Of a stretch of DNA of 64,000 nucleotides, positions 23,450-35,000 are shown piece by piece (position 1 is the stretch's first letter; each line of letters opens with the position of its first letter). Under the pieces are notes generated by a model that was given only the letters and a program-made list of their open reading frames with translations, made no database searches and was not told the DNA's origin. The position numbers and the translations under genes are program-made. Origin of the DNA: Moringa oleifera (Eukaryota; Streptophyta; Magnoliopsida; Brassicales; Moringaceae); the NCBI GenBank assembly GCA_021397835.1, contig JAJFZO010000896.1, positions 1,280,501-1,344,500 on the forward strand, given 5' to 3'.

Positions 23450-26400
23450 CCCATAATCCTTCACTATTTTCTCGAGCGTATGCAAAATGATGGTCATCCA
23501 TTTGGTCAAACGAATCAACAGGTGGCAAATTATTACCAAAAGGCATGAGATTCACACTAATATCACACAAATCATCATCTTTATCATAGTCTTTTGGAGG
23601 TGTTAACAATACTATAGACCATTTGGCATCAATTAGATCTTCAATGTAAAATACTTATTGTGCTTATGAAGCCAATATAAATTGATCATTTCTATGACTA
23701 ATCCGATTGAGATCAACTAGTACAACTCTTAGATCATCAAATTTAACACTGTTACTATTCTCAATCCAATCACATTTGAAAACTAGAACTTTGAACATCG
23801 TATGATCTAGTTCCCATATTTTATGAAACTCCATAAAATGACAAATCACTATATATTGGATTTTTATCCTTAGCACTAGAGATTTCCATGATCGTTGGCA
23901 ACTAGAGTGTCACCATTATTTTGATGGATCCTTGAGTTATCTCATTGCTTTGTGTAAAAGTGACAACTGTTAATGATATAACTAGGATACTTCATTACTA
24001 TGGATCGAGGACCATGGGCAATCCATCGTAGTGTTGATGAGACGTTATGATTGGATAATAAAAGTTCATTCTTAATTTGTATCATAAGATATATTAGATG
24101 AACCATATTAGAAATAAATTTAATGTCTAGGCAAGAATAAGTATTCTTACCTGTGTGTGTAACCAATTACTTAAGGTTCGACTTCGTTCATCATGTAAAC
24201 ATTTAAGTCGCTTTGATTTAATGGAATTATTGACCCTTAATTAATTTAAATGCTCATTGGATATCAAGAATAAATCATCAAACAATAACTCAATTGTTAT
24301 TTGATATAACAATAAACTATGAGTGTAAAATTTAATTACCTTATGTATGGTTGAACTTTGCTTATGTTCTTCAAAACATACAAGTATGCTTGATAAAGGA
24401 GGACATTGTTAGCTTTCCCAACACTTCCACTAGTTAAAGCTTTTCCATTCCGAGTTAAATTACTAAATATATTCTTCAGTGAAGGAATCCCAATAACATC
24501 TATAACAGATAAATAATTAACACAGAATTCATGCCTCTTTTTTAATGTACGACTCAGCAATACTACCCTCAGGTCTATTAGGATTTTTAGCATAACCCCT
24601 TTAACACTTTCACATATCTTTCATATGGGTACATCCATCGTAAGTATACAGGATCACATAATTTTACTTCTTTGATAAGATGAATAGTGAGGTGGACCAT
24701 AATATCAAAGAAGCTCAAAGGAAAGTACTTCTCAAGTAAACAAAGCGTTGTCACAAGTTCATTTTGGATTCCATCTAACTTTGACACATCCACCACCTTT
24801 TGACATAACAAATTGAAAAACATACAAAGTCTAATGAGAGCATGTCTAACATGTTTAGGCAACACACCTACAATAGGTAAAAGTTGTTGCATTAAGATGT
24901 GACAATTATGTGACTTCAACCCATATAGTTTCAAGTCGTCCATGGATACTAGATTTTTGATGTTCGAAGAATACCCATATGGGACCTTAATCTCACTGAA
25001 AACTTCACAATTTTTTTTCTTCCTTAAGTAAAATATAGCATACAGGTGGTAAAAAATGTACGATTATCGCGAACTTATTCCAATTCAAACCTTAACCCAT
25101 GTCTTTCAAATCCATTCTAGAAGCTATTCCATCTTTAGATTTTTCAGCGATATCAAGCAATGTCCCAAGAAAACTATCATAAACATTCTTTTCAATATGC
25201 ATGACATCTAAAATATATCTGATATGCATGGACTTCCAATACGGTAAGTCAAAAAAAATTGATCTCTTTTTTCAACACTATATAACAACATTTTCTTTAC
25301 TCATTATACTTTGTTTCTTTGACTTTTCCCATGAATTTACTAAACATCAAACTTTGTTAAAGACTGCTTCACTACTTAATAGTTGTGGAGCAATTCTGAC
25401 TTCTTGTTCACCATTAAAGGCCTTTTTTGTTTTACGGTAAAGATGATGTCGTGGTAAAAATCTTTGTGTCCAACATATGACATCTTTTTACTATGTTTTA
25501 AGTGACTAGCTTGAGTGTTCTCGACATAGAAAGGACAAGCATAATATCTTTTAATAATGCAACCAAATAAATTGTCATATGTAGGAAAATCATTGATTCT
25601 TCATAACAAAACAGCTTTCAAGTTGAATGACTCATTGCAGGACGTATCATATACTTCTACACCTGTGTCCTATAACATTTTCAAGTCTCTTATAAGCGGA
25701 GCCAAGTAGACATCAATATCATTACCAAATTATTTAGGACCTGATATTAGTAATGTTAATATCATAAACTTTCTCTTCATTGTTAACCATGACGGTAAAT
25801 TATAATTCACCATAATCATTAACTAACAACTATATCGACTACTCAATAGATTGTGTCGATTGATCCCATCCGCTGATATAGAAAGCCTTAAATTTTTTGG
25901 CTCTGAAACAAACTCTGGCCACATGTAATTAACCAATTTACATTATGGTGTATCCGATGGGTGCCTCAACTAACCATTGATTTCCCTTTTATTTGAATGT
26001 CATGTCAGGTGTTTTGATATTTCAGAACTTCTAAACATTCTTCTAAATCTTGGTATTGGTGAAAAATACCACAACACCTTAATAGGCACACCAATTTTTT
26101 TTTTGTTACCGTTTTTCATTACTTTCCATCTTGAAAATCCATAAGTTGGACATTAGATGTCATTGTGAAACTTTTTTTCGATATAATATGCAATCATTTG
26201 GACAAGTATGGATCTTTTGATACTCCATGCTTAATGGATTCAATATTTTCTTGGCATCATGCATAGATGTAGGCATTTCATTATTATCAGGCAATATTTT
26301 GGCAATCAAATTTAAAAGATCACTAAATCTTTGATCATACCAACCATATTTCGCCTTCAAATTATATAATTTAACTAGAGTAGATAATTTAATGAACTTC

Positions 26401-26850
26401 GCTGGTCCAAGATATAAAGGTTTCTTAGCATCACAAAGTAATCTGTCACAGTGATTAGGATTACTATCATACTCAGCAAATGCCTCTTATACCATTTCTG
26501 CAGTGTTATCAACTTCTTCGATGTGTCTACTTCCCTAATAACCTTAGCATTCCTATTAGTAGAAGACCCAACAATGCTAATTTTTCTGTGCCATATCCAG
26601 TTTTAAAAGTTGTTATCAACTCCATGTATATATAAAAATAATTTTGTATCTCATGTGGGATGTGACACTTCATATTGCCACATTTAATACATGAACACCA
26701 AACTAAGTCAAGGTTATCACTATTTTGAACAACATAATCCGAAAAGTTATTCATCCCTACATCATATGCCTTTAATCTTCTATCAGCAAACATCCAAATT
26801 TCATTTATTCTGAAATTTAAATAACATTTAATTATGTACTTGTCAAGCAT
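23450..26850 (-). pseudogene. TNP2-type CACTA transposase
   Basis: Minus-strand transposase broken by many stops and frameshifts. The N-terminal transposase-associated domain is at 26850-26527 (WMFADRRLKAYDVGMNNF and a CXXC pair in CSCIKCGN). KYGWYDQRFSDLLNL..MEYQKIHTCPNDCILY is at 26360-26160. The catalytic core follows in pieces down to about 25000. A DUF4218-type domain is clear at 24943-24587 (KSHNCHILMQQLLP, LCLLEKYFPLSFFDIMVHLT, LRWMYPYERYVKVLKG). After a segment at 24593-24336 (LYVLKNISKVQPYIR) comes a DUF4216-type domain at 23876-23664 (IWELDHTMFKVLVFKCDW, LVDLNRISHRNDQFILAS). This order is diagnostic for En/Spm TNP2. The protein would cut the element ends; this copy cannot encode it. 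Confidence 0.9.
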
Positions 26851-26879
26851 CTAATATATTAAGTAAAATTTAAATAAAT

Positions 26880-27780
26880 GATTAATAACTATTTAATTAA
26901 TTAATACAAAAAGTTAATATTTACTTAACATCTAATTTATTACTATAAAAGCATCTAATTAACTAGCTAGTAAATTAATTAAATTTAAATAGTATTTAAT
27001 TATTTACTTTACAAGCATCAAATTTATTGATTAAAATTTAAATAAATAGTTAATAACTATTTAGTTACTTAATACATAGTCAATTAATTAACAATTTAGT
27101 TAATTACTTTACAAGCACTAATAAATCAATTAAGATTTAAATAATATTTAATTATTTACTTTACAAGCATCTAGTTTATTAATATTACCTAAATTAGTAA
27201 ATAATAATTAATTAGTTAATTAATATATAATAAATTAATTATCGTCTAATTACTTACTACACAAGCATCTAACTAGCTAGCAACTTGATTAAAATTTAAA
27301 TAACATTTAATTATTTATTTTACATGCATACAATTAATTAATTATCTATTTAGAATTTAACTACTTATATTAATTTATGTTAACTACAAAATTAATATAA
27401 TTAAATTTGACAAAATATACTAATTAATCTTATTTAAAAAAATTAATTCAAATATAAATTTATTTACACCAAATATATAATTAATTTATTAAAATATAAA
27501 TTCACTTAATTAATATCTAATTAATTTATTAATTAATCTAAAAATTTTAATAATTATTTAATAATAAATTCATTAAGGTATACCTAGTCGTACCAAATAT
27601 ACTTTAAAAAAACCTAAATTTCATCAATAAAAATTCACCAAACACACTTAATAAAGAACTTCTCTAAATAATATCCATTCTCAATACTTTTTTTAAACTA
27701 AAATTAACCAAATTGAATCAAAATTGTGAAACTTAAATTTCATGAAAAAATTTGGAATCTATCTCGACATGCTTACATAT
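26880..27780. other. AT-rich spacer within CACTA-1
   Basis: Very AT-rich sequence with repeated TTAATTA, TTTAAAT and CAAGCATCTAATT words, upstream of the transposase. The last phrase recurs near 26940, 27165 and 27260, a loose tandem repeat. No coding potential is seen. It probably contained the transposase promoter. Confidence 0.5.
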
Positions 27781-27886
27781 GTTTGAATGCCAAAAATGAA
27801 TGAATGGAGCGGGAAGGTGTGGCTGCTTCTTGTGAAGATTGAGACAAATGAAAAAGGAAACAAAAAAAGGTTAGAGAGAGGCGCCT

Positions 27887-28310
27887 GCCAGTAGGTGGCT
27901 TAGCTACTTCTGGACGAAAAGCAAAGAGGAGAAGGCCAAAAAAGAAGCAGTATTGTTGCCATGCCAGCAGCTGGTCTAGCTATTTCTAAAGATAGACTAA
28001 AGAGGAGAGGGCTAAAAAGAAGTAGTACCACTGCCAATAACTGGCCTAGCTACTTTTAGTAGAAAAGCAAAGAGGAAAAAGGCTGGAGAGAGGTAGTGCG
28101 GCTGCCAGTAGCTCGCCCAGTTGCTTTTGGATAGAGTGCAAAGAGGAGAAGGGACAAAGAGAGACAATGCGACTACCAGCAGCTGGCCTAGCTATTTTTA
28201 GATGGAGAACAAAGAGAAGAAGGGCCAGAGAGAGGTACTACGATTGCCAGCAACTGGTGTAGCTGGTTCTGGACAGAGAGCAAAGAGAAGAAGGATGAAA
28301 GAGAGAGTAA
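27887..28310. repeat. 71-bp minisatellite, six copies, inside CACTA-1
   Basis: Copies start at GCCAG-like words at 27887, 27963, 28033, 28104, 28175 and 28246, with periods of 76, 70, 71, 71 and 71. Each holds a variant of GCCAGCAGCTGGCCTAGCTA, then GCAAAGAGGAGAAGG and an AGAGAGGTAGTGC-like end. The array is much richer in G and C than its surroundings. Confidence 0.85.
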
Positions 28311-28374
28311 AAATTATGTGCGAGGCTGCTAATGACCTCTAAGGATGAATTAAGGACCCCTAGCTTAAACTAAG

Positions 28375-28445
28375 GCTGGACAGCCTTTAATATCAGTTTT
28401 GAGCCTTCAACACCAATTTTGGCAGAATTGGCGTTGAAGGCCACA
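28375..28445. repeat. CACTA-type subterminal repeats left of the HKT fragment
   Basis: CCTTTAATATCAGTTTTG is followed by CCTTCAACACCAATTTTGGC and its inverse GCCAGAATTGG-type complement (GCAGAATTGGCGTTGAAGG). The pattern resembles the CACTA-1 end repeats but with a GCCAGTT core instead of GACAGTT. Confidence 0.6.
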
Positions 28446-28450
28446 GCCTT

Positions 28451-29116
28451 TTAAGATACATGAACTAATGTAAGATAACCCAAAATCACATATCCTAAAC
28501 ATCTAATAGAGTTATTCTTTAAGCTCTCTTTACCCAGGAAATTAGCATCACCACTTCCTAGACCAATATCAAATTTCTTCTTTTCTATATAAGGGAAAGG
28601 TACCAGCCCTAACTCAATTTGATCAATGGAATTACTAGAATTCAAAATACTATTAGGCTTGGTTTCATTAGAGATGATTGATCTATTCTCAGCAAGACTA
28701 GGGCTTTTGGAGAACTTGGACCTAGCCAATTGAAGTCCAAGCAGGGAAGTGAAGACCTTACCACCCACCAGCATGACTATAGTCAAAATAATAAGTTAGG
28801 TGTTAGAAAAAACCTCTATTTCAAGTGTTGACATGCTTGAAACTATTATTGCAGACACATATATGAAAAAGACATTGAAATACTTTGACATAGAGGAAGC
28901 AATTCTAGGCTTTGAAACCTTCAAAGACAAATAGCCAATGAAGGAGATTATTATGAAATAAGCTAGTTGAATCCAAAATGGATTAACATGAAAAACCAAG
29001 CCACGAAAAAATGTACAGAGCGAAGACTGGGAAATATGTAGGAAGCAAGAGAGTTTAGTGCTTGCATAGTTATAAAAATAATCTAGTTTCCTCCCAAATC
29101 AAACAAAATTATTCAT
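28451..29116 (-). pseudogene. Captured fragment of an HKT-type Na+/K+ transporter gene (first exon)
   Basis: One continuous frame of 222 codons on the minus strand, from ATG at 29116 to the stop at 28451, interrupted only by two in-frame stops (codon 6, TGA; codon 107, where relatives have Gln). Recognisable HKT parts: the N-terminal FLHISQSSLCTFFRGLVFHV and NPFWIQLAYFIIISF membrane segment; SAIIVSSMSTLEIEVFSN, which matches the family's pore-region SAxTVSSMSTVEMEVFSN; LTIVMLVGGKVFTSLLGLQL; and SIRCLGYVILGYL at the end. The functional family, TrkH/HKT, moves sodium or potassium across the plasma membrane. Here the remainder of the gene is missing, and the fragment sits between CACTA-type subterminal repeats inside CACTA-1, so it is a transposon-captured piece. 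The low number of disabling changes suggests later capture than the element's own genes. Confidence 0.9.
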
Positions 29117-29424
29117 TATTATAGATGGAATAATTAATGGCTTGTCTTTACCGTAATTGTAGATAAGGTTTATATAAGAACAGTATGAGCTGTAAATTCT
29201 CTCCAACTAGCTTGATCATGAATGAGTGGGCTTTCCATGCCATTGTGGCTGTCTAATCAGCGTTAATGGAGCTGCATGAAGCAAAGAATTGAAGACAACT
29301 AAAAAGAAGAAAGAACTAGGAAGATAAGTTAACTTGGTCTATATAGAATGGATGAAGACTGCTCTTACTTAATCCTCTGCTTCATATTTTGTAAGAGTAA
29401 TGTTAGGATGATTGTTTACTGAAA

Positions 29425-29960
29425 AGAGGTTTGAGATATCCTTTCACGCTAGTTGTGGCAAAACTGGCATGAAAGGATACTGAAGGCTAGCATCAACAAA
29501 ACTACTAGAACGTATTGACATATCGTGAAGAGCACGGGATGGCCTTCAATGCCAGATCTAGCAGAACTGGCTTATCCTTCATTAAGAGGTCTATCTTCCT
29601 TTTGTCATGCCCTTCTTTTAGTTTGCACTGACTGCCATTTCCTCATTACTTGCACTTTAAAGCAATTATAGCAAGTAAGAGAAGAATGCCGATGACGTTC
29701 CATGTTGGCATTCCATGTGTGGAACTTTAGGTAACTACAATGACTTTATACATGTCTATTAGCCAGGAAGAGAACTCTCTTTCAATTTGAAGGTTAAGAA
29801 AGCAGTCTGCTGTGAGTCGGGACTCTAACTAGACTTTTTTTAATCGCTTATTCTGTTGTGATTGAAGGCCTTTAACGTCAATTCTTCAAGGATGGTCTTT
29901 TAATGCTAGTTCTTATTTAACTGGCATGATAGGCTAATCTTTAACATCAGTTTATTGTTA
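29425..29960. repeat. CACTA-type subterminal repeats right of the HKT fragment
   Basis: CTTTCACGCTAGTTGTGG with AAAACTGGCATGAAAGG near 29440; CCTTCAATGCCAGATC with GAACTGGCTTATCC near 29555; TTTTAATGCTAGTTCTTATT with AACTGGCATGATAGG near 29910. These inverted pairs match the array at 28375-28445 and grade into TTTAATGACAGTT near 29980. Confidence 0.6.
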
Positions 29961-30032
29961 AGTAATGTTAAAAATCTTATTTTTAATGACAGTTCTTTGA
30001 ATAATTGTTATTAAATTATTGTCACTTATTAC

Positions 30033-30048
30033 AATTTTTGTAATAGTG
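30033..30048 (-). repeat. CACTA-1 right terminal inverted repeat
   Basis: On the minus strand this reads CACTATTACAAAAATT, close to the plant CACTA consensus. A GTCACTTATTAC block just inside partly repeats the terminus. Confidence 0.75.
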
Positions 30049-31690
30049 ACAGCTTACAAAGATTGGCATAAGATGTTGCCTTTAGCATTACATGTCTATA
30101 GAATGTTAATATGAACTTATACTAGTGCAACTCGATACTCGATTGTAAATGGCACAAAAGTGATATTGTTAATTGAAATGCAAATTCCATCTTGAAAGGT
30201 TCTCATGAAGGTAAAACATAAAGAAGTATAATGGGTGAAAACTAGATATAAGCAATTGAATCTAATTAAGGAAAAAAGACTAAAGCCACTTGTCATGGGA
30301 AATTATATCGAAGTTGGATGGAAAGAGCATACAATAAGAAGGTACATGTTAAGAGATTCAAAGAAGGAGATTTAGCGCTAAAATGAATTCCCAAGAATAT
30401 TTCATACCTAACTAAAAAGGACCCTATGTTATGACGAAGGCTTTCTCTGAATAGGCATTAATCCTTTAGAAAATGGATGGATGAGAGATTCCTAACCTAA
30501 TAAAATTAGATATCATCAAAAACTGTTACACATAATCAGGAAAACAAATTTGAATATAGCTTGGTCGTAAAAAAAAACAAAATCATAAAATGATTCAACA
30601 AATCCACTAAGGATAAAAAAGCATCTTTATAAGGTCAAAGGAGTCAAATATATAGGGATAGTCATTGTTGAGAAGAACCAAACAGAGTTAATGCTGAGAG
30701 GGAGTGATAGCCAAATTCTAAATGTCTCATTACTTGTAACTATATCTTTACCATCTATAAAATTCTTTTAAGGATTGACTCTCTTCCCTGTTTAATGCAT
30801 AATGATTAAGTGTTATCTTTAAAAAAAAAAATCAAAAACTCATTAATTATTTGAAACAAATTCAAAAATTCATCAAAGATAACTTCTTTAAAAGCTGAAA
30901 GCAATAATCAATAAAATCAAAGGAAAAGAAACTTTATGGAAAACATAATAGAGAGAAGAAAAAAACCAAAGAGTGAACAAGGAAAGAACTTCTATAAAAG
31001 AATCAGAAACCTAAAATTCAGCTCGTACTTGAATCTAGAGGATGATTTTCAAGAAAGGGCCAAAGGTCAAGAGAATCCACTAATCCAAACCTAAAAGAAT
31101 AAAGTGAAAAAGGACAATTGAATCAGCCTAACAAGATTGAAGGATACAATGAATTGTATACCAAAACGACCAAGCTAAAAGAAAGAGAAAGAATCTTTGA
31201 AAGTTGAATCAAACAATGAAAGAACATAAACATGCATCATACATTGCATTTTCACTGAAAAAGGAAAAATATTCGAAGCAAAAATTATCAAAGGAATAAA
31301 AAGAATTCATATCGATTACATAGTCAAATGTCGAAGAAAAATCCGATGGGAGATTAAGTTTTAATGATTGTTGAAGAATGACGAAGAAACAGTCATGAAA
31401 TAAGAATAATATCATGTCAAATTTTGAGGAAGAATCCAATAGAAGATGATGAAGCTGTCAAATATTGAGGAAGAATCTGATAGCATGTGAATTGCTTTTC
31501 ATCAAATAATGAGAAAGAATTTTATCATAAGAAGAAAACGACATCAATGATTGTTCAAAGCAAAATCTTTTATCAAACTTTGAGAAAGAATTTGATAAAT
31601 GGTACAGGTTACCTTTTTTTATTTTTTTAAAAAGAAAAAAGACAAAGTGGTAATATATGAAAGGTAAAATTGGGTCTCTTTAGTTTTTAT
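30049..31690 (+). pseudogene. Gypsy-1, right part: integrase C-terminus and 3' non-coding region
   Basis: Resumes the retrotransposon interrupted at 19273. AYKDWHKMLPLALHVYR at 30052 aligns with YKYWHEMLRFVLHAYR of Gypsy-2, followed by KRLKPLVMGNYIEVGW and a decayed C-terminal tail to about 30540. From 30700 to 31660 the sequence is non-coding with a loose tandem repeat of TCAAATTTTGAGGAAGAATCC-like units (31310-31620). It shares an ACATAAACATGCAT stretch with the matching part of Gypsy-2 near 47355. AGGTAAAATTGGGTCTC near 31664 resembles the end of the Gypsy-2 non-coding region. I cannot delimit an LTR. Confidence 0.75.
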
Positions 31691-34401
31691 CCTAGTTTTG
31701 TTGCTAAATATGGATAAAAAAAGGAGCTGCCATTATCTAATTTTTACCCGTCATCCCTCTCAAGTGAAATTAGCTTAGTTAAAGCTAAGCCCCACTAGGC
31801 CAAAGCTTAGCTCTTCCTGAAGAAGGCCTAGTCGAGTTGAACTACACATTTGGAACGTTTTACACTCTTAAGGGGTTTAGAGTAGAAGAGAGCTTTAAAC
31901 GATGATGAAGTCTAAAAAGCGACTGAATTGACTCTAGAGGATTGAGCTCAAGCAGTCAAAATGCAAAAAAGGATTCAATTAATCTTTGAAATACATCTTT
32001 AGGTTCAGATTTAGAGTCTAACCCTATTTCAAAATTTGATTGAATTCTTTTATAGGATGGAAAAAAGGCATTTGAGTTTGATGTATAAATCCTTTGTTAT
32101 ATTGGCATTATCAAATCTCTCAACTGTGCTAACCTTTTTACTGTATCTAATAAGAGACATATAAATGGCTTTGATAAATTCTAAGAGTTTTATATCCTTA
32201 CCAAAATGGCTATTAAGGGTGCCAAATCATTAAAATCAAAAGGTATTCCATCTATGAGGCCAAAAAGTAATTGAATCTCCATCATTTGTTACTTCTTGTG
32301 AGACTCTTACCTAATTTCCTGAAGAGTAGTGACTTTATAGCAATAAAAAACCTAATGTATTTAAGGTTTTCTATATTGGTGTTTAACCTCAAAGAATCGA
32401 TCTAACAAAGAAGGCAATAAGAATGGGGCTCCTACGTGTAGACACATTATGGTGAAGGTTATGAGACACCTATGTGCGATAGGGACTATTTGGGAATGGG
32501 ATAAATTGGAACACCCTAAGGTGGATAAAAAGAATGGATGGATAAGAAGCCTTAGCCAACCTTGAGGCACTATAATTGAGCCTAGGCAAGAAGTCCAAGG
32601 CTTGTTAGTAGTGCTTGGTATACCTATCCTAAATGAATCAAGAATAAAGTAAACCTCCTAAAGCTTAGGAAAATCACTCATCTTAAGGGTGGTAACCTTG
32701 ATTATGGCCATGAAAAAGATCAAAAGAGGAAAAAGGTTGTAATAAAAGCTTACTAAAGGACGAAATGACAACACCAAAAGTAGGGTGAAGTGAAAAGATT
32801 GCTATAAATACTTAATTTTTATCCTTAAGCTAAGAGATATAAATTTTGTCCAAGTATGAGATTGGGATAACACTGTTGTTTAACTAAGCATTTAGATCAG
32901 TATAGCACTATGATATCAAGATCAAGATCATGTAACCACACCAATCAGGTTTAAGATCATGATTATTGATAGATACCCAGATCAGGATCATGTTATTTCA
33001 CATTTTCAGCTAGATCGAGCTAAGTTCAAATCAGAAATTCTTTGCTTCCAAATCAAAGAATAGGAATTCTTCAAGAACTCAGATTAGAAGTTATTTTGAC
33101 ATGAAATCAAGATCAAGATCGCATTGTTATGATGATTGCTAGATCAAGATCGAATTTATAGAATTATATCAAAGTTAAAATGTTAAGATTAAGATTGAGA
33201 GTGTGTTAAATTTTAATAACTAGATTATACTAGACCAAAATCATGTTATGCTTTAATTTGGAATTAGATTGAGTTAAAAGTTATTATAAATTGAAGATAT
33301 TAAGATTAGTTAGTTGAGATAGAGTTGGTGTAAAAGATTAGCACAAAAAATTGTTTTTATTCATTTAAAGAAAAGTACATCTAAAATCAAAGTTACAATA
33401 AGAAAAGAAAAGAAAAGCACATCAAGATGTTGGAGTTGATGATTTGTTAGAGCCTCGAGTGGAATTATTACTTGATTTGAGATCAAGATGGCAAGTTCTG
33501 GCCCGATAATATAAGGTACATGGGCATCTTCAAGAGCTACTAAGTATTCTCTTGAAGTGGTACTAGTGGTTGTCATCTCTCTCAGGAAACTTAGATCAAG
33601 TTTAAGATATTTCTTCTGAACTTCATCTAAGATGTCTAACATGAGAGCATGCAACAACTTGTAAGCTACCTGTGCTATTATGGCATTGAACTCCTTACTC
33701 TACTTGAAATCTTCCATACCTTTCACTTGAGCTTCAACTATCAATTCTTTGGCTCAAATGGTGTCTAAGACAATTTGACGTACTTTCTCCTTGATCTTAA
33801 ATTGAGCTTTGGCAAGTTAAGTCTGAGTCTCCAATAAAAGTTGGTCCTTCCATGCTATAATAATTTCAGTCGCTTGATGTTAGCAGCTAGAGCTATGAAT
33901 TTTTCAATAGCATAGGCAATCAACTTATTTACGAATGTTGTTTCCTTTATTTGTTCAAAAAGAGCTTTGCTTACAAGTGTCTCATTAAAAAATTACACAA
34001 ACAAAAGATCAATGTCAAATTGAGAATAAAAGTTAAACACAAAAGCACATTAGACTGAGATCCTCCTACATCTTCAATGAGATGAAAAACTTTGTTGGCT
34101 AAGGTCGTTGTCTGCAACCCCTATGAGCCTCTTTAGATTGGTTGGGAGCATGCCCTTTCTCATCTTTTTGTAGGATACCACCTGGGTTGCGATTGGTATC
34201 CTTGGACTTGATGCTCCAACTAAGATAGTATCGATCAATACCATTACATGTAAGAAGGCGAGGAAATGGGTTACCTAAAGCATCGATCGTGCCCTGATGT
34301 CGAATGTCCCAAAGTAGTGGTTCGAAGGTTGCATTTATCATGACATCCACTTTAATGGTAGTTAAGTTCATGATCACCTTGTCCTTATTGGAAGCGTTGT
34401 C
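31691..34401 (-). other. Remnant of an unrecognised minus-strand repeat element
   Basis: Minus-strand open stretches include IAHRCLITFTIMCLHVGAPF at 32500, and 33657-33361 with the phrase YLKLDLSFL. The latter resembles the end of coiled-coil ORFs carried by plant retrotransposons, preceded by an alpha-helical stretch (AKELIVEAQ near 33750). The sequence continues at 50457 after removing Gypsy-2. Repeated TTAGATCAAGATCA words fill 32890-33150. Comparison with plant-mobile-domain-type transposon proteins is only an impression. Confidence 0.3.
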
Positions 34402-34406
34402 AGGGC
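34402..34406. repeat. Target-site duplication, left copy, of Gypsy-2
   Basis: AGGGC directly before the 5' LTR pairs with GGGGC at 50452-50456 directly after the 3' LTR: 4 of 5 positions, as expected for an old 5-bp Ty3/gypsy duplication. Confidence 0.7.
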
Positions 34407-34964
34407 TGTAAACACCTATTTTGCTGCACATGCTGTAGTATTTTGGAGCAATATTATGGCTGCATTGTGTACCATATACAGCAAGTCTGCAAATGTTGCA
34501 GCTATATTGTGTAGCTTATGCAACAATACTGCAGCATTCTGCAGTAAAGCTGCAGTATTACAATGTTGCAGCGGCATTTTGCAGCATATACATTAATACT
34601 ATAAAGACACTGTAACAAGGCAACATTATAACTACTTATTGCTACATTAAATGGAGGCTTGGCCAAGGTCTATAAATACCCATCCTGGCCAATAGCTTAG
34701 AGAGGATTGGGAGAGGCAGTGTTGAAGAGAGAATGTTAAGAAATTTTGAGAGTTTGGAGAATATTTAGAGAAAATTATAAAAGGGGAAATAACAGTGTAA
34801 AAAAGAGTTGAAAAGATTTTCTGTGGTAAGGAGAGATTTGGAGGAGAAATTTTCAAATTTCACTTTCTCTTGAAGAACAAGGTAACCTTTTTGTTATTTT
34901 ATTATTACTTTCTTTCTTTTATTTTGGTTTTTTATGAATATTTTCTTTCATTTATTTACTTAAT

Positions 34965-35000
<36 letters not shown>

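Larger units (their letters stand above)
19274..30048 (-). mobile_element. CACTA-1: CACTA (En/Spm) DNA transposon with ULP1-like region and captured HKT exon
   Basis: A 10.8-kb element inserted in the integrase region of Gypsy-1. Ends: CATTACTACAAATAAA at the left and the complement of CACTATTACAAAAATT at the right. Both match the CACTA-type terminal consensus apart from a few positions. Subterminal repeats built on TTTAATGACAGTT are present at both ends. Genes lie on the minus strand in the usual order: TNP2 transposase (26850 to 23450), Transposase_24-like protein (23290 to 21353), ULP1/C48 region (21352 to 20177). Between the TNP2 N-terminus and the right end lie an AT-rich block, a 71-bp minisatellite and an HKT gene fragment. 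The bases next to the ends (ATG left, ACA right) do not form a clear 3-bp target duplication, and about 100 bp of Gypsy-1 seems missing at the site. All reading frames are broken. Confidence 0.85.
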
